Below, one piece after another: positions 22,580 to 29,676 of a stretch of DNA of 29,676 bases. The notes under the pieces were generated by a model. That model was not told the origin of the DNA. It did no database searches and worked only from the letters and a program-made list of their open reading frames with translations. The first letter of the stretch is position 1; each line of letters opens with the position of its first letter. Origin of the DNA: a virus; the IMG/VR virus record IMGVR_UViG_3300021432_000031, positions 1-29,676 of that record. The stretch is one strand, 5' to 3'. The position numbers were made by a program, and so were the translations under genes.

Positions 22580-23713
22580 CTAGAATGCCGTGAGCAAGGG
22601 GCCCCAATTAAACCCGCCTATGGAAGAGGAGTATTCCCAATTCGGGCTGTAGCCCCCGCGTATGCGGAGGAAGTCCGGCATCACATCGTTAACAGTCAGC
22701 CCCTCATTCCCGTCCGCCTTTCGGGCCTCGATCACCACGCTATTCGCGAGGCCGATTTCCATGTTCGCCTTTTGCTTATCTCCATGGAGTTGGTACCCGA
22801 CGTAGCCTGCGAGGCCGTGGCACCAAGCGGAGATGAAGAGGGGGTCCATCGTATTCGGGTCGGTGATCTGCTTGATGTAGGCCAGGGTTGCGAACTCTTG
22901 CCCGGTCCAGATCACGCGCTGGTCGCCCTGCGTTGCAGTGAAGGTGACGTTAAAAGCGGCCCCAGTGCCCTGGCCAGTGGTTGAGGCTTGTGGCATAGGC
23001 GAAGCCTGGACGGCGAAGTACTGACCTGAGAGCGGCTCCGTGTTCTCAGGTTGAGATTGGGCGAAGGTGTTGACCATAGTGAAGGTGAGGATAGCGCCAC
23101 TTCCATCAACAGTAACCACTTGCGCAATAGCAGGGCCCCCGATTGGGGGAGTGTTGGTGGGGATGTTCCCAGGCGAGTATTGGCCAGGGGCGAGGTACAC
23201 TAAATCCCCAGCGATATATCCAGTGCCTCCACTGCTAAGCGTCATCGACGAGACGGAGTAGAATTGGTCGATGCCTATCTTAAAGGGGGAAGGTGGGGAG
23301 CCCCAGTTGGTGGGGGCACCCATCCCCACCGACGTGACCGCCGTCGTGATAGGGATGCCTCCCGCAAAGCCAGTATTAAGCCAAGGCACAACCCAACAAG
23401 CGCGTAAGCAATCACCGGGGTATGCATATTCGTAGCTCCATGGTGGGGCCGGTTGGCCCTTGACCCAGGTCTGGGTGATCTGGGAAGTGTTCTCAGGCGT
23501 CCCCGGCGTCGAGGTGATATAGTTGAGGTTGTTGAAGTTGAACGCGCAGTCCCAGGGCGCCATCCGAAGGAGTTCGTCCCGAAGGGAGTTGATGACCAAC
23601 TGCGTTTGGATCGCCTCGTTCGAGGTCTGGTTAGCGAACTCGCTGGCGGACATGTTCGTACGCGTGCCCGCCAGCTGTAGGGCGCGGTTGCCGATATCGA
23701 CGAGCGCGACCAT
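22580..23713 (-). CDS. Tail adaptor / tail tubular protein A-like (T7 gp11 position)
   Basis: The product has 377 residues. The start at 23713 shares a base with the upstream stop (TAATG). VDIGNRALQLAGTR, SNEAIQTQLVINSLRDELLRMAPWDCA and SYEYAYPGDCLRACWV are the conserved features of podovirus adaptor proteins that connect portal to nozzle. T7 gp11 is 196 residues; here residues about 157-261 are a Gly/Thr-rich beta insert (GGTGYIAGD to GAAFNVTF) after which the adaptor fold resumes at RVIWTGQEFATLAYIKQI. The insert has a clear counterpart in the nozzle gene. Location upstream of the nozzle matches the family order. Confidence 0.82.
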   Translation of the reverse strand: MVALVDIGNRALQLAGTRTNMSASEFANQTSNEAIQTQLVINSLRDELLRMAPWDCAFNFNNLNYITSTPGTPENTSQITQTWVKGQPAPPWSYEYAYPGDCLRACWVVPWLNTGFAGGIPITTAVTSVGMGAPTNWGSPPSPFKIGIDQFYSVSSMTLSSGGTGYIAGDLVYLAPGQYSPGNIPTNTPPIGGPAIAQVVTVDGSGAILTFTMVNTFAQSQPENTEPLSGQYFAVQASPMPQASTTGQGTGAAFNVTFTATQGDQRVIWTGQEFATLAYIKQITDPNTMDPLFISAWCHGLAGYVGYQLHGDKQKANMEIGLANSVVIEARKADGNEGLTVNDVMPDFLRIRGGYSPNWEYSSSIGGFNWGPLLTAF

Positions 23714-23907
23714 TATCTCTTGCCTTGAGTTCCGCAGTTACCGTGGTTGGTGCCGTGCAGGCCAGGGCTTTCTTGCATATGCGCGGTGGGGCCCTTCGGG
23801 GGATCGTAAGGAAGGGGCTTGCAGGTGACCTGGCCACTCCCAGACATCTTCGAGGCTTGAGGGTTGGGCGAGTCGGGGCCGTATTCGGAGAGGATGTCTC
23901 TAGGCAT
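23713..23907 (-). CDS. Small hypothetical protein upstream of adaptor
   Basis: This 64-residue product uses the start at 23907, where the ATG overlaps the end of the preceding gene by 8 bases. The in-frame extension to 24024 is basic and looks like antisense noise of the preceding gene. The protein is Pro/Gly/Ser-rich without clear secondary structure (MPRDILSEYGPDSPN, CKPLPYDPPKGP, HGTNHGNCG). It has two cysteines and several histidines. I do not recognise it. Coupling to the adaptor (TAATG) suggests it is translated with the tail genes. Confidence 0.45.
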   Translation of the reverse strand: MPRDILSEYGPDSPNPQASKMSGSGQVTCKPLPYDPPKGPTAHMQESPGLHGTNHGNCGTQGKR

Positions 23908-24268
23908 TGGTTGGCTCCCGGCGCTTGGTGGCCTCATCCTCTTTGAGGATGCTTTCTGACTTCGCATCCACCGCGGCCTTATCCGCAGCGGCTTTCTTTG
24001 CCTGCTCGTCGCGGGCCTTGGCATCCGCAGCGGCCTTCGCTTCAGCCTCTACGATCTTCTTCGCCTCAGCGTCGGCTTTGGCCTTAGCGGCGGCGGCTTC
24101 AGCGGCATCCTTCTTCAAGAGCTCGTCATGCTCCTTCTTTGCCTCGGCGTCTTTCGCTTCGAGCTCTCGCATCGCGAGCGCGCCGACTGATTTCAGCTTG
24201 GTTGGATGGCCTGCGGCCTCCTTCACGATCTCAAGAAGGACTCTGATCCGATCTACGTCTAATGCCAT
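23900..24268 (-). CDS. Ala/Lys/Glu-rich coiled-coil protein
   Basis: This 122-residue protein has AAAGGAGA nine bases before the start at 24268. A short folded N-terminus (ALDVDRIRVLLEIVKEAAGHP, then KLKSVGALAMRELEAKD) is followed by about 70 residues of nearly uninterrupted Ala, Lys, Glu and Asp. These residues form one long helix or coiled coil (EAAAAKAKADAEAKK, AKAAADAKARDEQAKK). It has no cysteine or membrane helix. It lies among small genes between the spike/enzyme genes and the adaptor. A structural or assembly role is possible, but the low complexity prevents any family call. Confidence 0.6.
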   Translation of the reverse strand: MALDVDRIRVLLEIVKEAAGHPTKLKSVGALAMRELEAKDAEAKKEHDELLKKDAAEAAAAKAKADAEAKKIVEAEAKAAADAKARDEQAKKAAADKAAVDAKSESILKEDEATKRREPTNA

Positions 24269-24504
24269 TAGTCATGTCTCCTTTGGCTTCCGCCGTGGTG
24301 GATGGTACGCCCCGCATCGCGGGGTGCTTCGAAGCCACGACCCTTGTGCAGGTCCTTGGCTGGGTTGGGTAGGACGCCTTTGATATCGGTGGCGTGGTTG
24401 CCCATCGCCATGCCGATCTGCGAAACGGCCTTCACGCTTATCGCATTGGCGATAGGCTCCCGTTTCTGCGCAGAGTGGGAGCTAGTTCCAGAGCCTTGCT
24501 TCAT
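24268..24504 (-). CDS. Small basic hypothetical protein
   Basis: The 78-residue product has GAGGTGAAG just before the start, and its ATG overlaps the upstream stop (ATGA). The sequence is rich in Gly, His, Arg and Ser, with a helix-like middle (IANAISVKAVSQIGMAM) and a basic histidine-containing end (RTIHHGGSQRRHD). No domain is recognised. Reality is supported by the overlaps on both sides (TAATG downstream) and by even spacing within the late operon. Confidence 0.5.
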   Translation of the reverse strand: MKQGSGTSSHSAQKREPIANAISVKAVSQIGMAMGNHATDIKGVLPNPAKDLHKGRGFEAPRDAGRTIHHGGSQRRHD

Positions 24505-24872
24505 TTCTTCACCTCGTGGGTTGGTGGGGGGAGTTGCCGGGTGTGGTCCCAGCGGTTCTCAGGATCGGAAGCCATGTCGCGGCGGACTTTGTTAAACGCC
24601 CCGCCTTCGGCATTCTGCTCGGCCATTAGTTGCCGGAAGCGATCGTCGCAGCGTTCCATCTCACGGAGTTGGTGCGGAGGCACGGTATGGCCGAGTTCTT
24701 CATACATGTACTTGATATCATGGAGGTCGTGCATGTAGTTCATGAACCTCCGCATCTTTTCTGGGACTTCGCTCTCCGCATCGCGGATGTAGGTGACGAT
24801 GGTCGTCATCATCTGACGCATCATGGAGAGTTCCCGCGCGATGCGGTTGAGCTCGTCCCTGTCTTCGGTCAT
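24501..24872 (-). CDS. Helical hypothetical phage protein
   Basis: The product has 123 residues with GAGGAAG upstream of the start at 24872. The first 60 residues are helical and Met-rich (LNRIARELSMMRQMMTTIVTYI, then EKMRRFMNYMHDLHDIKYMYEEL). The rest is polar and contains HQLREMERCDDRFRQLM and a disordered end (QLPPPTHEVKK). It overlaps both neighbours by 4 bases as ATGA. I do not recognise the family. The predicted helical bundle without membrane segments would suit a small structural or chaperone protein for the tail genes, but this is conjecture. Confidence 0.55.
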   Translation of the reverse strand: MTEDRDELNRIARELSMMRQMMTTIVTYIRDAESEVPEKMRRFMNYMHDLHDIKYMYEELGHTVPPHQLREMERCDDRFRQLMAEQNAEGGAFNKVRRDMASDPENRWDHTRQLPPPTHEVKK

Positions 24873-25021
24873 TTCTTTTTCTTCCTCAAGATGCCGGTCT
24901 TGGCATCGGCTTTGTTGAACTCCTTAGCGACGGACATTGGCACACCGACCTTCTTTGCAAACTTTGCGCTGTGCGCGGCTCCAGCCATTAATCGTGCTTG
25001 TGGTGGTGTGGTGCTGGGCAT
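24869..25021 (-). CDS. Very small basic protein between enzyme and helical protein
   Basis: The 50-residue product starts at 25021, seven bases after the enzyme gene stop. A second in-frame ATG at 24988 would give 39 residues (MAGAAHSAKFAKKVGVP...). The AKKVGVPMSVAKEFNKADAKTG segment resembles small basic phage proteins I have seen described only as hypothetical. The C-terminus is KKKK, followed by a stop overlapping the next start (ATGA). Neither start has a strong ribosome binding site, so it may depend on coupling from the upstream gene. Confidence 0.5.
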   Translation of the reverse strand: MPSTTPPQARLMAGAAHSAKFAKKVGVPMSVAKEFNKADAKTGILRKKKK

Positions 25022-25028
25022 GAGCGGC

Positions 25029-27839
25029 CTATGGGAAGTGGGTTGAGGCGAACTTAAGCTGGGCATCAGTGCCTGCGAAGGCAAAGTCGCAGGGGTAGTC
25101 ATGGCCACAGCCAGGGGCGACTTGCAACGCGTCGTGGGTAACGCCAGCGTAGTCGAGGAGGTTGTAGAAGTCCGTCGCGACACCCTCTAACGAGTCAGCG
25201 CTGCCGATGAGAACATGGATCGGGAGGCCGTTGATGTTAGGGGCGTTGTAGGAGCCCGCGGCCCAGACGGTGTCGTTTTGCCAAGCCACCAAGCTGTTGT
25301 TGAAAAGGACAGATAGCTGAGTAGGCTCCGACGAGGTAGGGCTAACGCAGGGGCCGGAGGATGAGCAGAAGGGATAGTTCGGCGCTACGTCATCGCTGGC
25401 CGGGGCGCCGCAGTAGGCAGAGGAAAACATCTGGGGGTACTTCGTAGCGAACCGCATACAGGCCTGCCCACCCATCGAGAAGCCGAAGAGTGCCCGGCCG
25501 GTTTTATTGGCGATGGTGCTATAAGCCGCGTCGATCGCGGGGATGGCCTCGCTGATGAACATATTCTGCGGCGCCCAGGTGCCGTAGTTCGGCGATCCTG
25601 GCTGGGCGTTGCGGCTATCGCCGGAGAGGCCGTTGTTCACCTCGACGATGATCATTGGTTTGATCGTGCTGGCGAGGATGTCGGTCTGGGCGATCTGGAA
25701 AAGGTCGGGGGAGTTGAAGCCGACATAGCCGTTCTCGTTGCTACCCGAGCCGGGGAAGATATAAAGGACCGGGAACGGGCCCCCGGTTGGATAGCCCGGC
25801 GGGGTATAGATGACGTAGCCGACGTCCACGTTCAGCAGGTTGCTGTGGTAGGTGTGATGCGAGACGCCGGTATCGCCATTGCAGCAGCCACCAGGGGTGC
25901 TCCAAACGGTGCCATCGTAGGGGGCGATGGGCGTGGCGACGGTGTAGGTGAACGGAGTGGGGTTGGTCCAACTCTGAGCGTTGGTGATGGTAAGGGTCTT
26001 GGCGCCAGCGGTGGCGTTCTTGTAGGTGAAGGTGAAACTGGTAGTGCTGATGGTGGGGGTCACCGTAACGGTGCTGGTCCCAGGCGAGCCAACCGAGGGG
26101 GTGATGGTACCACCGGCGCCCCCATCGGCGATGGTGACAGTCTCCGACCCAGAGAAGACGCCGGTGTTGCGCTTCACGGTGAAGGGCAACGAAGGCGAGC
26201 TTGTCACATTCGCCATGTAAGGGGGTGGGGTAACTGTGTAAGTCACGGTGGAGGGGATGACCTCTACGATTAGTGGGTGCGCTCCGATTGTCGTGCTGAT
26301 TGAGGCCACGCTCGATGAGGTGCTGATCGGGGCCGTCCCGGCCATAGGGTCGTAGACGTTGACGGTGTCTGCGGTAAGGCCAAAGGCAACGGTGATGGAG
26401 GAATTGGAAGGGGTGATCGGCGCGTGAGTGGAGTCGTTCCAGATCGCCGGCTCTTTCCAGATTAGGATTTCGAAGTTGCCATTGGTCTTCTCAAGCAGGG
26501 TAGAGAACCCACCACCAGCGCCAGGGGCGGGGAGGCCGCTGATGGAGTAGTTCAGTCTGGTAGGGGTGAACCCGGTTGCAGAGTCGGCGAGGATCGTCTG
26601 CATGTTGGCGATGACCGCGCCTGAGGTCTTGGCTGAGGTCTGGTCGCTTTGATAGAGGCCGTAGTTGTCGAAGCAGGAGTTGTCGCCGGTGGTCACATCG
26701 AAGATGGTGTAGGCGGTAGTGTATTGGACATTGGCACTGAACATATCAAGGTAATTGTTCAGCAGGAGGTTGGCCTGGGTAGTCATGTTGACAAGGCCGG
26801 TGGTGCCAGTGCCGGTGCACCAGCCAGTCTCAGTCACTACGTATGGCTTTCCAGGTAACGCCGCCGTGGCTGGGTTAAGGTAAGAGATTATCGAGCTACC
26901 AGCGTAGGTGGTTGGCTGTGCACCACCAGGAATTGGATAGAAGTGGAGGTTGTTGTAATCGGCGGTACCGGCGATGCTGGGGGGCTGAGGGCTCGCGCCT
27001 GAGACGAAGGAGGTGTAGTTGGCAACCTTCACACCAGATAGGTTCGCCTGCGTGGCGTTGTAGATTAGAACTTGCCAAGCGAGGCTGGATGCGGTGGAGG
27101 CCACGGTCGTGCCAGGGACTGCGCCCTGGGCTTGGAACTGGATAGTGTCGCCATTTGTGACAGTGACGCTGGCGCTCAAGGTTACGGTGGACGAGGTAGC
27201 AGAGACGATCGTGGTGTTGGCTGGGATCGCTGAGGGGTGGGTGGTGTCGGTGACGGTGATGCCTGAGCCGGCGGAGATCGTGCCACCGTTGGTGTAGGTG
27301 TAGCCAGCAACGGTGACGACTTCGGCTGGGGTTGAGGTAAAGTTCACCACCGAGCCAGTGCTACCGGTCGCGGTAGCGGTGTTGTTGTAACAGACAGGGA
27401 AGTTGTTGGTTTCATTCGGCCCTTCGTTGGCAACGAGTTGACCAGGGAAGGACCCGATGAAGGTGTTCTCAAAGGCAATGACGGTGGCGATGCTAGAAGG
27501 GTTGTTGGCGCAGCTAGTCAGAGGGAAGGAACTGAACCCGTTGGCCCAGAGGAAGTCAAAGCGGATGCCCTGCGCGGCGAGGGCATTGTAATTGCCTCCG
27601 CTATCGCCGGAGTTGGGCATTATCGTCCGCGCGATGGTCATCCCCATCGCTGCCATAGCCGCGCCGATTGTGCTTGCAGGGGTGCCTTGTGGGTCGACCA
27701 CGCCGATGGTATTGGTGAAGGTCTTCGCCCGCTGCGCGAGGACGCCGCCAGATGCACCGCCTCCGGCGAAGCGACTACCGCTAGGCCAAGCGCCTAAGGA
27801 GACAGCGGCTAGGGCTAGGGCAATGCCAAGGCGGTGCAT
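25029..27839 (-). CDS. Secreted-type glycoside hydrolase plus esterase fusion
   Basis: This 936-residue protein starts at ATG 27839, sharing a base with the fibre stop (TAATG) and with GGAG nine bases upstream; a GTG at 27854 is possible. Residues about 1-22 (MHRLGIALALAAVSLGAWPSG) look like a Sec signal peptide. Residues 35-420 fit a clan GH-A barrel: NEGPNE (acid/base E143 or E139) and VVTETGW (nucleophile E337), interrupted by a beta-rich insert at about 150-245. A beta-sandwich (VNVYDPMAGT) and an Ig-like segment follow. Residues about 635-936 are an esterase D/feruloyl-esterase-like alpha/beta hydrolase: GFSMGG with S788, D882 in GSADSLEG and H913 in GCGHDYP. It could strip glycan and ester groups from host exopolysaccharide. 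A signal peptide is odd for a virion protein. The families were assigned by motif only. Confidence 0.75.
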   Translation of the reverse strand: MHRLGIALALAAVSLGAWPSGSRFAGGGASGGVLAQRAKTFTNTIGVVDPQGTPASTIGAAMAAMGMTIARTIMPNSGDSGGNYNALAAQGIRFDFLWANGFSSFPLTSCANNPSSIATVIAFENTFIGSFPGQLVANEGPNETNNFPVCYNNTATATGSTGSVVNFTSTPAEVVTVAGYTYTNGGTISAGSGITVTDTTHPSAIPANTTIVSATSSTVTLSASVTVTNGDTIQFQAQGAVPGTTVASTASSLAWQVLIYNATQANLSGVKVANYTSFVSGASPQPPSIAGTADYNNLHFYPIPGGAQPTTYAGSSIISYLNPATAALPGKPYVVTETGWCTGTGTTGLVNMTTQANLLLNNYLDMFSANVQYTTAYTIFDVTTGDNSCFDNYGLYQSDQTSAKTSGAVIANMQTILADSATGFTPTRLNYSISGLPAPGAGGGFSTLLEKTNGNFEILIWKEPAIWNDSTHAPITPSNSSITVAFGLTADTVNVYDPMAGTAPISTSSSVASISTTIGAHPLIVEVIPSTVTYTVTPPPYMANVTSSPSLPFTVKRNTGVFSGSETVTIADGGAGGTITPSVGSPGTSTVTVTPTISTTSFTFTYKNATAGAKTLTITNAQSWTNPTPFTYTVATPIAPYDGTVWSTPGGCCNGDTGVSHHTYHSNLLNVDVGYVIYTPPGYPTGGPFPVLYIFPGSGSNENGYVGFNSPDLFQIAQTDILASTIKPMIIVEVNNGLSGDSRNAQPGSPNYGTWAPQNMFISEAIPAIDAAYSTIANKTGRALFGFSMGGQACMRFATKYPQMFSSAYCGAPASDDVAPNYPFCSSSGPCVSPTSSEPTQLSVLFNNSLVAWQNDTVWAAGSYNAPNINGLPIHVLIGSADSLEGVATDFYNLLDYAGVTHDALQVAPGCGHDYPCDFAFAGTDAQLKFASTHFP

Positions 27840-29676
27840 TAGTTCTGACTCCACTGCGTGCCGTTGTAAGTCACAGCGGTGCTTTGGTAATTGGTGCCAA
27901 GGGTTATCAACGAGACTCCGTCGATGGTGGTTGGGGAAATGGAAACGATGGTGATGCTATGGGTAGCGGCGTTACCACCGCAGTCTTTGATGAGGAAGGT
28001 CAGGCCGTTCGCACCAGCGGGGAGGTTCTCGGTAGCTGCGCCAGAGGTGTTGAGTGGGCAGACGAAGTAGTCGGTGGTGGCGGAGATGGAGTCGGTGGTG
28101 CTGACCGCGGTGCGGACGGGGACCTTTAACGCGCCGGTGAAGGTGCTTACGCCAGCAAGGGTGGTGTTGCTAAGGGTCGAGACATTGGAGAAGACCACGT
28201 TGCCAGTGCCGGTGGGGGTGCCGACTGGAACGCCTGCGATCTTAGCAACCGAGGCAGATGCCGCGCCTGGGCCGGTGGCAACGACATCGCCGAAGAGGGA
28301 GGTGATACCACTCCCACCGGCACCAGCGGCGCTTTCGATGTACGGGTACCAAGCATTGTTAGCCGCGTTGTATTGCATCGCGAGGGGGATGTTCGCGGTT
28401 AGGCTCGCTGGCGCTCCAACGACGGTACTGCCATCGGTGGTAGATACCGTTAGGTTGGTGATGGTTTGGGTAGAGGTGATGTGGCTGACGTAGCCATCGC
28501 TGGCAAAGACCGTCGCGGCGGGTGGGAGTTGCAAGGTCAGGGTGGAGAGGATGCCAGCGGGGGTTAGGATTTGGTTAGGCTGGCTCCCTGAGAGGACGAC
28601 CGTGCCTCCGGTGGTAGGGGTGGAGACCACCGTTACTGGGATGTCTGAGTGGGCGTTTGGTAATATCCACCCTGGCTTATCCCCTGGCCAGAAGGTTGGA
28701 GAGCCGGTGGAGTTATAGAGGGTCGCGGCGTAGGCGTAGAATTGGAATGTGCTGGTGGGGGAACCGCTGTAAGCGGTGCAATGATCTTCGATCAGACCCC
28801 CTTCGGTGGTGTCGACGAAGAAGGTGAATACGGAACTGGCTTGGATCGTTACCGATGAGGCGAAGTTGACAATGAACGACCCAGCGCCAGCGGCGATGAA
28901 GGCTGCGCTGGTTCCGGTGTTGAGAGTGCCAGTGCCGTAGATGTTAAGCACAGCGAATGGGTTGATGGTCTGGACCATAACGCCGGAGGAGGTAACTGGG
29001 GCAAGGGCCCAACTACCGGTATGGCCGGATACGGAGGTTGCGTTGGATGGGAGGGTGGCGCCGAGGATGATGCTGCCGCCGTAGACGAGGATGTCGTTAA
29101 CGGTCGATGAGGTCCCAAGCAGAACGTTGTTGATGGTAATTACCGGCGCGGTGGTTGCGCCTACGACAGGGAAGAAGGTGAGGTCGTTGATCCGAGTGGT
29201 GGTTGCACCAGCGCCGATGATATTAACATACTTCATCCCCACCCACGGGATTTGGGATGAAAGGGTGTAAGGGCCTGCGCCAACGAGGTGGATGTTTACG
29301 CTAAAGCCTAACCCATCGAGGGTGCCAGCGAGATGCTCGTAGGTGTATTGAAGATGCTGACAGGGCGAGCCGACTGAACAGGGGTTGCTGTCTGAGCCGG
29401 TGGAGGAGTTGACGTAGAAGTCAGTGTCAGCGGAAAGGATAGTTCGCTCAGTGGAGGAGGTGCAGGAGAATACCCCACTGGAGTTGACGGTGCAGCTACC
29501 GCTGGCGACTTCGAACAAGGGGGTGGTGCCAGCGCCTTGGTCGATGAGGATGCGACCGGCGGTGCCAGCGGCCGGGCCGCATTGCCAAGTGCCGGTGATA
29601 CGGACTAGGAGGTCGTTGTCGGTCGAGCAGATTTCGTCGATGACCGCTGAGGGAGTGGTATCAGCGAGGAGGGTAC
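27839..29676 (-). CDS. Tail fibre/spike, right beta-helix type (5' end beyond window)
   Basis: The frame is open to the right edge, giving at least 611 residues with the N-terminus missing. The first visible segment (SAVIDEICSTDNDLLVRITGTW, GTAGRILIDQGAGTTP) resembles the repeat motif common in phage tail fibres that precedes receptor-binding parts. Residues about 70-300 of the visible part, from DTDFYVNSSTGSDSNPC through PYTLSSQIPWVGMKYVNIIGAG, have the short alternating strands of a pectin-lyase-like beta-helix. The C-terminal 200 residues are Ser/Thr/Gly-rich with another fibre-type motif (GITSLFGDVVATGPGAA). Such proteins bind or cut surface polysaccharide. It is coupled to the downstream hydrolase/esterase gene. 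Confidence 0.78.
   Translation of the reverse strand, partial: TLLADTTPSAVIDEICSTDNDLLVRITGTWQCGPAAGTAGRILIDQGAGTTPLFEVASGSCTVNSSGVFSCTSSTERTILSADTDFYVNSSTGSDSNPCSVGSPCQHLQYTYEHLAGTLDGLGFSVNIHLVGAGPYTLSSQIPWVGMKYVNIIGAGATTTRINDLTFFPVVGATTAPVITINNVLLGTSSTVNDILVYGGSIILGATLPSNATSVSGHTGSWALAPVTSSGVMVQTINPFAVLNIYGTGTLNTGTSAAFIAAGAGSFIVNFASSVTIQASSVFTFFVDTTEGGLIEDHCTAYSGSPTSTFQFYAYAATLYNSTGSPTFWPGDKPGWILPNAHSDIPVTVVSTPTTGGTVVLSGSQPNQILTPAGILSTLTLQLPPAATVFASDGYVSHITSTQTITNLTVSTTDGSTVVGAPASLTANIPLAMQYNAANNAWYPYIESAAGAGGSGITSLFGDVVATGPGAASASVAKIAGVPVGTPTGTGNVVFSNVSTLSNTTLAGVSTFTGALKVPVRTAVSTTDSISATTDYFVCPLNTSGAATENLPAGANGLTFLIKDCGGNAATHSITIVSISPTTIDGVSLITLGTNYQSTAVTYNGTQWSQN

Overview
The window is about 29.7 kb of a tailed phage genome (or a prophage carrying a complete late region). 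The nearest architectural relatives are T7-like podoviruses: tail adaptor, tail nozzle and four consecutive internal-virion-protein-like genes appear in the same order as T7 genes 11 to 16. The host is probably an alphaproteobacterium of the Hyphomicrobiales. The support for that host is the C-rich, fairly high-GC coding sequence, a phage-borne outer-membrane protein whose mature N-terminus (ADLPTKAP) matches the rhizobial Omp25/31 style, and a DUF3309-like membrane peptide of a kind common in rhizobia. No integrase, tRNA, rRNA, CRISPR array or insertion sequence was seen. Terminase, portal, capsid and RNA polymerase genes are not in the window and may lie beyond the right edge or elsewhere.

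Left arm, + strand (1-7876): a tightly overlapping early/replication operon. It holds a partial gene, two small DNA-binding-like proteins, a conserved small protein, a Cas4/RecB-like PD-(D/E)XK nuclease with four candidate Fe-S cysteines, a small beta-rich protein, a Sak4-type RecA-fold ATPase, a probable ssDNA-binding protein, an Acb2-like candidate anti-CBASS cyclic-nucleotide sponge and a DUF6378-like protein. After these comes a family A DNA polymerase whose coding sequence is broken in two. The first half is a uracil-DNA-glycosylase-like domain fused to the 5' part of the 3'-5' exonuclease. The second half carries Exo III and the polymerase motifs A, B and C. An AT-rich HNH endonuclease gene sits between them. 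A DUF3987-like ATPase (primase/helicase candidate) closes the arm.

Right arm, - strand (29676 down to 7969): a convergent late operon. In transcription order it runs: tail fibre/spike running off the right edge; a large glycoside-hydrolase plus esterase protein with a Sec-like signal peptide; five small proteins; tail adaptor; tail nozzle; gp13-, gp14-, gp15- and gp16-like internal virion proteins (the last 1945 aa with an HEVAH metallopeptidase motif); GH24 endolysin; holin candidate; a small helical protein; the outer-membrane protein; and three very small membrane proteins. Most junctions are ATGA or TAATG overlaps, so translational coupling is likely throughout.

The points most worth following are the Acb2-like gene, the HNH-split UDG-exonuclease/polymerase with a possible coupling leader, the alternating codon-usage patches in the replication genes, the phage-encoded outer-membrane protein, the bifunctional GH/esterase, and a shared beta-rich insert found in both adjacent tail proteins. 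All family assignments come from reading the sequence and from memory; no database search was run.
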